This document shows, piece after piece, positions 40,899 to 48,230 of a DNA stretch of 64,000 bases; the first letter of the stretch is position 1; each line of letters starts with the position of its first letter. The notes under the pieces were generated by a model that searched no databases, was not told the DNA's origin, and saw nothing but the letters and a program-made list of their open reading frames with translations. Origin of the DNA: JANQFM01 sp035471925 (GTDB lineage: Bacteria > Acidobacteriota > UBA6911 > RPQK01 > DATIPO01); NCBI GenBank assembly GCA_035471925.1, contig DATIPO010000223.1, positions 1 through 64,000 on the forward strand. The letters are read 5' to 3'. The translations under genes were made by a program, and so were the position numbers.

Positions 40899-41441
40899 AT
40901 GATGAGAGACCCAGGCCAATTCCAACTCGAAGCAACCCTGGAGATTCTGGAGCGCACTCCCGAGACCTTGCAGAGCCTTCTGGCCGGGACCAGCGACAAG
41001 TGGCACCGGATCAACGAAGGTCCCGACACCTGGAGCCCTTTTGACGTCGTGGGCCACTTGGTCCACGGAGAGGAAACCGACTGGATTCCGAGAGCCCAGA
41101 TCATTCTTGAGAGAGGCCAGGATCAGCCTTTCGAGCCCTTTGACCGCTTCGCCCAGTTCGAACGGTTTTCCGACTGGACCCTGCTGGAGTTGCTCGACCG
41201 CTTCGCTCAGTTGCGCGCCGCCAGCCTCAAGACGCTGCGCGGATGGGATCTCACCGCTGACCAGTTGGCTCTCCAGGGCGTCCACCCTGAACTCGGGACC
41301 GTGACCCTGAGTCAGCTTCTGGCCACCTGGACTGTCCACGACCTCAACCACATCGCTCAGATCGCCCGCGTCATGGCCGGCCGCTACCGCAACGCAGTCG
41401 GGCCCTGGGCCCAATACCTCTCCATCCTCCAACCGCGCTAG
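40899..41441 (+). CDS. DinB-superfamily metal-binding protein
   Basis: The 180-residue four-helix protein has the spaced histidines of the DinB fold: VVGHLVHGEE near residue 50 and TVHDLNHIAQIARVM near 147-161. These bind a metal ion. Members include bacillithiol S-transferases and mycothiol-dependent enzymes, though most are of unknown activity. The presence of a bacilliredoxin fusion elsewhere in the window makes a low-molecular-weight thiol possible, but no evidence links them. AAAGAGAG lies before the ATG. Confidence 0.82.
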   Translation: MMRDPGQFQLEATLEILERTPETLQSLLAGTSDKWHRINEGPDTWSPFDVVGHLVHGEETDWIPRAQIILERGQDQPFEPFDRFAQFERFSDWTLLELLDRFAQLRAASLKTLRGWDLTADQLALQGVHPELGTVTLSQLLATWTVHDLNHIAQIARVMAGRYRNAVGPWAQYLSILQPR

Positions 41442-41484
41442 CCCGCATTTGCCGCGGCAGGCCACCGGTGACAAAGGTGGGCTA
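41439..41484. repeat. Short inverted-repeat element with CTAGCCC ends
   Basis: CTAGCCCGCATTTGCC begins at the DinB stop and GTGGGCTAG ends 46 bases later, just at the stop of the convergent hydrolase. The 7-base arms CTAGCCC/GGGCTAG are perfect. The left end resembles both ends of the element at 52378-52517. Confidence 0.55.
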
Positions 41485-42381
41485 GTCCGAGCCTGAACGC
41501 AGGTGCTGGGCGAAGAACTCGAGGGTGCGGTTCCAGGCCAATTGGGCGGCATCCGGGTCGTAGCGCGGCGTGGTGTCGTTGTGGAAGCCGTGGTTGGCGC
41601 CTTCGTAGAAGTGAACCGTGTAATCGACGTCGTGGGCTTCGAGCGCTTCTTCGTAGGCCGGCCATCCCTCGTTGACGCGGCGGTCGTTGCCGCCGTAGTG
41701 AATGAGCAGGGGCGACCTGATCTTGGCCACGTCCTCGGCAGCGGGCTGGCGTCCGTAGAAGGGGACGGCTGCCGCCAGATCAGGCAGGCGGACGGCTAGG
41801 GCATTGGCCACCATCCCGCCAAAGCAGAACCCGACAACCCCCACCTTGCCCGTGCAGTCGGGATGGGCCTGGAGGTAGACGGCGGCGGCTTCGAAGTCGT
41901 TGACCAGCTTGGCACGGTCGAGTTGACGCTGCATGCTGCGGCCTTCGTCGTCGGTCCCCGGATAACCGCCCAGAGGGGTCAGCCCGTCGGGGGCCAGTGC
42001 CAGATAGCCTTCTACCGCCAGGCGCCGGGCCACGTCCTCGATATAGGGATTGAGTCCGCGGTTTTCATGCACCACCACCACGCCCGGCAACTTTCCTTCG
42101 GCCTCGGCGGGCCTTGCCAACAAGGCTTTGACCCGCTCATGACCTTGAGGCGACGGGTAGTGGATGTACTCGGCCTTCAGGCGCGGATCATCGGCAGGAA
42201 CCTGTTGCGCCCAGGCGTAGTTGGGACTCAGCGCCTCCAGCAAAGCCGAAGCCGTCATGCCTCCTACGGCAAACCGCGCCGCCTTTTCCAGGAATTGGCG
42301 CCGGCTGATACCTCCATGGACATACTGGTCGAAAAGGTCGAGGACTTCAGGATCGAACTCGTGGGCCTTCTTGCGTTCCAT
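41482..42381 (-). CDS. Tat-exported dienelactone hydrolase-family protein
   Basis: The 299-residue protein has a twin-arginine signal (ISRRQFLEKAARF) followed by a hydrophobic stretch, so it is probably exported folded. The hydrolase domain has VVVVHENRGLN, nucleophile GFCFGG (Cys in place of Ser, as in dienelactone hydrolase), the acid in GGNDRRV and histidine in GANHGFHND. The substrate in the periplasm is unknown. AAGGAG lies 8 bases before the ATG at 42381. Its stop overlaps the repeat at 41439-41484. Confidence 0.88.
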   Translation of the reverse strand: MERKKAHEFDPEVLDLFDQYVHGGISRRQFLEKAARFAVGGMTASALLEALSPNYAWAQQVPADDPRLKAEYIHYPSPQGHERVKALLARPAEAEGKLPGVVVVHENRGLNPYIEDVARRLAVEGYLALAPDGLTPLGGYPGTDDEGRSMQRQLDRAKLVNDFEAAAVYLQAHPDCTGKVGVVGFCFGGMVANALAVRLPDLAAAVPFYGRQPAAEDVAKIRSPLLIHYGGNDRRVNEGWPAYEEALEAHDVDYTVHFYEGANHGFHNDTTPRYDPDAAQLAWNRTLEFFAQHLRSGSD

Positions 42382-42473
42382 CAGCAATTCTCCTTGTTTT
42401 GCCAATGGAACGATACCCGCCCCCGACCTTCCCCGTCAAAGCAAAGTTGGCGTCCTGCTGATCGACTTCCTGC

Positions 42474-43937
42474 TCAGGCGCCGATGTGGATGCCTTTGGG
42501 CATTCTGTGCGCCACGCCGCTGCGATGGGCCGCCTTGGCAACCGCCGCGGCTACCTGCTTGTAGACCTTGCGGTTGAAGGCGCTGGGGATGATGTAGTCG
42601 CGCGACAGCTCCTCTTCGGTAATCACTTGGGCAATGGCCATAGCGGCGGCCTGCTTCATGTCCTGATTGATGGCCGAAGCACGGGCGTCCAGAGCGCCGC
42701 GGAAGATGCCGGGGAAAGCCAGGACGTTGTTGATCTGGTTGACATAGTCGCTGCGGCCCGTGGCAATCACTGCGGCCACCCCTTCCACCGCTTCGGGCAT
42801 GACTTCGGGCGTGGGATTGGACATGGCGAAGATGATCGGGTCAGGATTCATCCTCAGCACGTCCTCCCGCTTGATCAGGTTGGGCGCGGAAAGGCCCAGA
42901 AACATGTCGGCCCCCTCCAGAGCCTGCTGCAAGCTGCCCGACACCCCTTCGGGATTGGTGTAATGGGCCAGCCAGGCTTTGGCGGGATTGCCTTTGAACT
43001 CCCGGCCCTGATGGATGGCGCCTTGGCGGTCGCAGACGATGATGTTCTCCACGCCGAACTCACTGAGGATCTGGCAGCATGCGAAGCCGGAAGCTCCGGC
43101 GCCGGCGATTACGAGCTTGATGTCCTCGGCCTTGCGTCCGGTCAGCTTGAGGGTGTTGATGAGGGCCGCCAAAACCACCACGGCGGTCCCGTGCTGGTCA
43201 TCGTGGAAGACTGGGATGTCCAGTTCGTCCACCAGCCTCTGTTCGATCTCAAAGCAGCGGGGAGCGGAGATGTCTTCCAGGTTGATCCCTCCGAAGCTGG
43301 GGGCGATCAACTTGCAGAAGTGGATGATCTCTTCCGGGTCCTGGGTGGCGATGCACAAGGGGAAGGCGTCGACTCCGCCGAACTCCTTGAAGAGGACGGC
43401 TTTGCCTTCCATCACCGGCATGGCCGCCTCGGCTCCGATGTTGCCCAGCCCCAGCACGGCGCTGCCGTCGGAGACGACGGCGATGCAGTTCTTGCGGATG
43501 GTCAGGTTGAAGGACGTGCGGGGATCTGACTCGATGCGCTTGCACACCCGGGCCACGCCGGGCGTATAGACCATCGACAGGTCGGAGCGGGTATTGAGCT
43601 GGACCCGCGATTGGACCTCCAGTTTGCCTCCCAAATGAAGCAGAAAGGTGTCGTCCGACACCGATTGCACCGAAACCCCCTCGATTTCCTTGAGGGCTTC
43701 GATCATCTGCTGCTCTTGTTCAGCCGAAGTGCATTCAATGGTGTAGTCGCGCAAGCTTCTCTGCTTGTGGATGTGGACCAGGTCAATAGCCTCAATGGCT
43801 CCTCCCTGATCGGCGATCACTCCCGAGATGCGGGCGATCCAGCCCGGGGCGTGGGGACACTCCAGCCTTACCGTAATGGAGTATTGAGGGCTGGGCGTGC
43901 CAACGGGAACGGCGGACTTTTTCTCTTGGGTCAACAC
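42474..43937 (-). CDS. NAD(P)-dependent malic enzyme with N-terminal ACT domain
   Basis: The enzyme decarboxylates malate to pyruvate. Residues about 20-95 form an ACT regulatory domain, which usually binds an amino acid. The catalytic part then shows VYTPGVARVCK, DGSAVLGLGNIGAEAAMPVMEGK and FHDDQHGTAVV, with the Rossmann motif VIAGAGASGFACCQIL. The length of 487 fits the short bacterial type plus ACT. The start is a GTG at 43937 with GAGGAG 9 bases upstream. Citrate synthase lies 108 bases upstream on the same strand, so these central-carbon genes may share regulation. Confidence 0.92.
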   Translation of the reverse strand: MLTQEKKSAVPVGTPSPQYSITVRLECPHAPGWIARISGVIADQGGAIEAIDLVHIHKQRSLRDYTIECTSAEQEQQMIEALKEIEGVSVQSVSDDTFLLHLGGKLEVQSRVQLNTRSDLSMVYTPGVARVCKRIESDPRTSFNLTIRKNCIAVVSDGSAVLGLGNIGAEAAMPVMEGKAVLFKEFGGVDAFPLCIATQDPEEIIHFCKLIAPSFGGINLEDISAPRCFEIEQRLVDELDIPVFHDDQHGTAVVVLAALINTLKLTGRKAEDIKLVIAGAGASGFACCQILSEFGVENIIVCDRQGAIHQGREFKGNPAKAWLAHYTNPEGVSGSLQQALEGADMFLGLSAPNLIKREDVLRMNPDPIIFAMSNPTPEVMPEAVEGVAAVIATGRSDYVNQINNVLAFPGIFRGALDARASAINQDMKQAAAMAIAQVITEEELSRDYIIPSAFNRKVYKQVAAAVAKAAHRSGVAHRMPKGIHIGA

Positions 43938-43982
43938 GGCATGACTCCTCTTTGGTTTCAGGAATCAGATGGTGCCTCGCGT

Positions 43983-44021
43983 CAAGCCTCCAGGCTTGAG
44001 GCCGGAGCCTTCCGAGGCTCC
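43983..44021. terminator. Two consecutive hairpins after citrate synthase
   Basis: CAAGCCT/AGGCTTG (43983-43998) and GGAGCC/GGCTCC (44004-44021) form two hairpins in the gap between citrate synthase and the malic enzyme. Neither has a T-run, so they may be a weak terminator or an RNA-stabilising structure. Confidence 0.4.
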
Positions 44022-44045
44022 CCGCCCCAAGCCCGGAGGCTGAGG

Positions 44046-45416
44046 TCAGCGCTGCTCCAGAGGTTGATAACGGCGTTCGTCCGCACCGGTGTAGACCTGG
44101 CGGGGACGGGCGATTCTCTGGTCCTTGTCGGTCAGCATCTCCTGCCATTGGGCCAACCAGCCCGAAGTGCGGGGGATGGCGAAGAGGACCGGGAACATGT
44201 CCACGGGGAAGCCCATGGCTTGGTAGATGATTCCCGAGTAGAAATCCACGTTGGGATACAGCTTGCGCGAGAGGAAGTACTCGTCCTCCAGGGCCACTTT
44301 CTCCAGCTCCAGAGCGATTTCCAGCAGCGGATTGACGCCGGTGACCGAAAACACCTCATGGGCCAGGTTCTTGATGACCTTGGCGCGCGGATCGTAGTTC
44401 TTGTAGACGCGGTGGCCGAATCCCATCAGACGGCCGGCCTTGCCGGCTTTGACCTCCTCGACGAAGGCGGGCACGTTTTCGGCCTTGCCAATCGTGTGCA
44501 GCATGCGCAGGACGGCCTCATTGGCACCTCCGTGCAGAGGTCCGTAGAGAGCAGCCGTTCCGGCTGCGGTGGCCGAATAGGGATCGGAATGAGAGCTTCC
44601 CACGGCCCGCATCGAACTGGTGCTGCAATTCTGCTCATGATCGGCGTGCAGGATGAAGAGCACGTCCAGAGCCTTGGACAAGATGGGGTCGGGCTCGTAC
44701 TTCAGCTCGGTGGCCTTGTACATCATGTTGAGGAAGTTGCCCGCAAAGTCCAAGTCATTGTCGGGATAGACGTAGGGGAGGCCGCGGCTGTGACGGTAGG
44801 CGAAGGCGGCCAGCGTGGGCATCTTGGCGATCAGCCTTTGAATCTGCAACTTGCGCGATTCCGGGTCGCCGATTGCCTTGGCGTCCGGATAGAACGTGGA
44901 CAAGGCGCCCAAGGTTCCCACCAGCATTCCCATGGGATGGGCGTCATAGTGAAAGCCGTCCATGAATTTCTTGATGTTTTCATGGATCATGGTGTGGTAG
45001 GTGATGCCCTCGATCCACTCGTCCAATTGGCTTTGGGTCGGCAATTCGCCGAACAGGATCAGATAAGCGGTCTCCAGATAGGAGCTTTGTTCAGCCAACT
45101 GGTCGATAGGATATCCGCGGTAGCGCAGGATGCCTTTCTCGCCGTCGACAAAGGTGATGCTGCTCTTGCAGGAGGCCGTGTTGGTGAATCCGGGATCGTA
45201 GGCCAGCAAGCCGAAATCGTCGTCGGACGCTTTGATCTTTCGAAGATCGATGCAGTTGATCGAAGCGCCGTAGCCAGGGTAAGTGCCGTAGCGAATCGGG
45301 ACCTCGTACTCTTTCCCCGTACGGTTGTCGGTGATGGTTAGCGTCTGGGTGCCAGACGCTTTGTGGGCAGGAGGCGCCGCCTTGGCGGCCTCCGGTTCTT
45401 TGACAGCTTGTGACAT
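44046..45416 (-). CDS. gltA: Citrate synthase
   Basis: The enzyme condenses oxaloacetate and acetyl-CoA at the entry of the TCA cycle. About 455 residues match the type II form. Active-site blocks are ILHADHEQNCSTSS, GPLHGGANEAVL and GFGHRVYKNYDPRA, with the conserved histidines and aspartate, and the C-terminal RTSGWLAQWQE. I prefer the second ATG at 45416: GGAGGG lies 8 bases before it, but only about 2 before the ATG at 45422. The first 30 residues are a low-complexity Ala/Glu/Lys leader, longer than in E. coli. Confidence 0.95.
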   Translation of the reverse strand: MSQAVKEPEAAKAAPPAHKASGTQTLTITDNRTGKEYEVPIRYGTYPGYGASINCIDLRKIKASDDDFGLLAYDPGFTNTASCKSSITFVDGEKGILRYRGYPIDQLAEQSSYLETAYLILFGELPTQSQLDEWIEGITYHTMIHENIKKFMDGFHYDAHPMGMLVGTLGALSTFYPDAKAIGDPESRKLQIQRLIAKMPTLAAFAYRHSRGLPYVYPDNDLDFAGNFLNMMYKATELKYEPDPILSKALDVLFILHADHEQNCSTSSMRAVGSSHSDPYSATAAGTAALYGPLHGGANEAVLRMLHTIGKAENVPAFVEEVKAGKAGRLMGFGHRVYKNYDPRAKVIKNLAHEVFSVTGVNPLLEIALELEKVALEDEYFLSRKLYPNVDFYSGIIYQAMGFPVDMFPVLFAIPRTSGWLAQWQEMLTDKDQRIARPRQVYTGADERRYQPLEQR

Positions 45417-45955
45417 GGTCATTTCCCTCCGTGAGGCAGCGCCGCATTCCCGACGGTGATCTCAAGGGGTCCAGGTGGGGCCCGGGAACGGTTTCAGCGC
45501 TGGTTGTGAGCCGCTCGCCCAGGCTTGGCCAAGCGGTGTCGATCCGTCGAAACGGGTAGCGGCGCGTCGAGCGCAAAAACCTCCTTGTTCCCGTAAAACC
45601 TCCATGCACCCGTCAGACCAAACCCAGGATCCGGAGCGGGTTGGCGAGCACGCGCCGACCTGCAAGGCGCTCGACAACGGAATCGGAGGGTGGGACTCCC
45701 CGTCTGGACGGTCTCGGGCCTGCTCTGCCCCGTCTTCACCGACCCGGCGCTAGCTCGTACACCGGAGAAATCCCCAGCCTCCAATGCGGCTTCGAGTGTA
45801 TCCATCGACGTCTCGAAAGCGGCAATCCGTGCAGAAGCCCCACTTCGATGGTGAAATCCCCCACTTTGGAAGGGGATTCAAGGCCGGATGCCGTCGAAAG
45901 TACGGGTGCCAATCGACGTCTCCTCGAAAGCCCGGATTGGGAACCGCAGTCCCCG
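45417..45955. other. Intergenic stretch without a convincing gene, with repeats
   Basis: No frame here has a plausible product. ATCGACGTCTCGAAAGC (45804-45820) recurs as ATCGACGTCTCCTCGAAAGC (45912-45931). AATCCCC (45855-45861) and GGGGATT (45872-45878) form a hairpin. The region contains the upstream control region of citrate synthase, but no clear promoter was found. Confidence 0.5.
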
Positions 45956-46630
45956 TCAGCGCTTGGGACGGCGTTTCTTGGCTCGGGCAATGTATTCGCG
46001 GATGTCGGGAGTCTTGCAACTGGTTTGGCCGTGATCGACGTCGACCTTGCCGATACTTCGAGCGGCTTGCAGGGCAGCGGCTTCACCCTCCTCGCTGCGC
46101 AGTCCGATGGCGATGACGGCGTTGAGCATGGCATCGCGGGTGCGGTTGGGACGCTGGTGGATTTCCTTTTCAGCCGTCTTGACCAAGGAGAGCAATTGAT
46201 CATCATCAAGCGAGGGGTCTTTGCCGGAAAGAATGGCCGCCACCGTCCAGCCGGCCCTTCCCCTCCATTCCTCGCGTGAGGGCATCCATTCCTGGGCTTT
46301 CTCCCAGCCCTGCGGCGAGGCGGCCGCCAGTTGCGAGAAGGCATCGCAGAGGACGTAGTTGTCGAGATCGGCAACCCAGCGCTCCAGCAGGTCGGCTCCG
46401 CACTGCTCAGGATCGGCCACCATGCAGGCCAGCACGCGGGCGTCGTGGTTCCCGCTCTCCCACAATTGAAGGGCCAGTGGGTGGTCGGCCTTGATGCGCT
46501 TCTTGAGCTTGTTGAGATTGGCGTAGCTGACGCCGAACATCTCCCCGCCCACTCCGTGACGGGCATAGACCTTGCGGTTCTGCGCCGTCCCCATGGTCTG
46601 CAATTCGTTGAGGGTCTCTTGTTCGGTCAT
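45956..46630 (-). CDS. DNA alkylation repair protein, AlkD-like HEAT-repeat glycosylase
   Basis: The 224-residue all-helical protein matches the AlkD family, which excises alkylated bases using a HEAT-like fold. Typical parts are YARHGVGGEMFGVSYANLNKL near residue 22, the repeated helical pair DHPLALQLWESGNHDARVLACMV (residues about 50-72) and WVADLDNYVLCDAFSQL near 85-101. AGGAGG lies 8 bases before the ATG. The reading frame remains open far upstream across the next gene on the same strand, but this is a GC artefact. Confidence 0.85.
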   Translation of the reverse strand: MTEQETLNELQTMGTAQNRKVYARHGVGGEMFGVSYANLNKLKKRIKADHPLALQLWESGNHDARVLACMVADPEQCGADLLERWVADLDNYVLCDAFSQLAAASPQGWEKAQEWMPSREEWRGRAGWTVAAILSGKDPSLDDDQLLSLVKTAEKEIHQRPNRTRDAMLNAVIAIGLRSEEGEAAALQAARSIGKVDVDHGQTSCKTPDIREYIARAKKRRPKR

Positions 46631-46731
46631 TGGGCCGCCTCCTGATCCTGCAGTCCTTTCACGATAGCAGCAAGCCCAGAGGTCCGAAAAGGCGGGATGT
46701 GGAGGAGGAATGGCGCGCGCCGCGGCCCAAG

Positions 46732-48144
46732 TCAGGGGGCTGGACGGCCGTGTCCAGCCGGACGGCGGCGGAAGATCAGGTAGTAGACAGGCGCGCCCAG
46801 AGCCATCACCCCCACTCCCAATCCCGCCTGCAGGGGACGCTGCACCGCCAGCAGGACCAAAAGCATGGCCACCAGAACAAGAAAGAACAGCGGCACCCAA
46901 GGGTATCCGGGAACTCGAAAAGAGGGTCTCCTCCTCTCCCGCCGTCGCAGGACGAAGACCCCCGCCCCGGTCAGCCCCACGAAGGCCACCGTCACGAAGA
47001 TGAAGTAGGAGATGATCTGCTCGAAATTGCCCGCCAGGATCAGCAAGGTTGCCAGTCCCGCCTGCAGGGCCGAGGCTCTGGCCGGCGTCCCGAATCGGGG
47101 ATGCACCGCGCCGATGCCCCGGAAGAAGACTCCGTCTCGGGCCATGGCGTAGTAGACGCGGGGCAAAGCCATGAGCAGCGTGGCCAGGCTTCCCGCCACC
47201 GAGAGGATGACGATCAGCGCCAGGACCTGTCCGCCGGCTGACCCGAAGAGCGCTTCGCCGGCCTGAGCCGCGAAGGTCTCGCCTGAAGTCACCTGCTCCA
47301 TCGGCACCAGGTAGAGGAAGACGGCGCTGGTCAAGATGTAGACCAGCGTGACGATGACCACGCCCAGCGCCAGGGCTCGCGGAACCGTCCGCCCCGGATT
47401 CTGCGCCTCTCCGGCCATTTTGGCCACCTCCCACCAGCCGCCGAATGCGAAAAAGGCGCCCACCAGGGCTCCGGCCAAGGCCGCCATCAAAGGATCGGAT
47501 CCGGGCCGCTGCTCCAGCAGAGGCAGAAAATGATTCCAATCGCCGGCCCGCAGGGCCAGGGCCGTGACGATGATGGCCAACAGTGCGCCCAGCTTGAGCG
47601 CGGTCAGCCAGCGGATGAGTCCGGCTCCGATGCGCAGCCCCAGGATGTTGGCCGCGGCCAGCGCCGCCACCACGCCCACCGCCAGGAGCTTCATGCTCCA
47701 GGGCGAGAGAGCCGTCAAGTAGCCCACGTAGCTTGTCAGTCCCACCGCCAGCGCTGCCGTAATGCCGGGATCCATGACCAGCAGGCACTTCCAGCCGTAG
47801 AGGAAGGCCACCGCTGGTCCGAAGGCGCGCTTGAGGTAGACGTAACCCCCTCCCGCCTGGGGAAAGCGTGCCGCCAGTTCTCCATAGCAAAGGGCGCCGG
47901 CCAGTGCCATGGCGCCCATGGCCAGCCACACAGCCAGCAGCCACAGCGGCGATCCCAGCGACTTGGCCATGCCTGCCGGAGTCAGGAAGATGCCCACGGC
48001 GATCACTTCGCCGATCACCAGCGCGGTGAAGGAGACGAGTCCAAGCTGTCGGGCCAGTCCCGCCGGAGCATGAGCGCTGCCAGAAGCGTTTCCAGCCGCT
48101 TGCGGGGACGATGATGGAGGCGCGCTCGGTTGGCGAGAGTTCAT
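46732..48144 (-). CDS. APC-family amino acid/amine permease
   Basis: The 470-residue protein has twelve hydrophobic segments of the APC (amino acid-polyamine-organocation) type. The start of the first helix is TALVIGEVIAVGIFLTPAGMAKSL, with the unwound GxG region and a pocket for an amino acid substrate; FGGWWEVAKMAGEAQNPGRTVPRAL is a typical helix-6 block. The precise substrate is not predictable. The ATG at 48144 follows TTCATGAT; the N-terminus has a disordered Ser/Pro/Ala tail of 30 residues. Confidence 0.88.
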   Translation of the reverse strand: MNSRQPSAPPSSSPQAAGNASGSAHAPAGLARQLGLVSFTALVIGEVIAVGIFLTPAGMAKSLGSPLWLLAVWLAMGAMALAGALCYGELAARFPQAGGGYVYLKRAFGPAVAFLYGWKCLLVMDPGITAALAVGLTSYVGYLTALSPWSMKLLAVGVVAALAAANILGLRIGAGLIRWLTALKLGALLAIIVTALALRAGDWNHFLPLLEQRPGSDPLMAALAGALVGAFFAFGGWWEVAKMAGEAQNPGRTVPRALALGVVIVTLVYILTSAVFLYLVPMEQVTSGETFAAQAGEALFGSAGGQVLALIVILSVAGSLATLLMALPRVYYAMARDGVFFRGIGAVHPRFGTPARASALQAGLATLLILAGNFEQIISYFIFVTVAFVGLTGAGVFVLRRRERRRPSFRVPGYPWVPLFFLVLVAMLLVLLAVQRPLQAGLGVGVMALGAPVYYLIFRRRPAGHGRPAP

Positions 48145-48230
48145 GATGGACACTGGGCTCTGAGTTTGCCGACTTCTTCTGGACGGTACAAGCACGGCCG
48201 TTTAGGGCGAGGATGCGGCCATGCCGTCGA

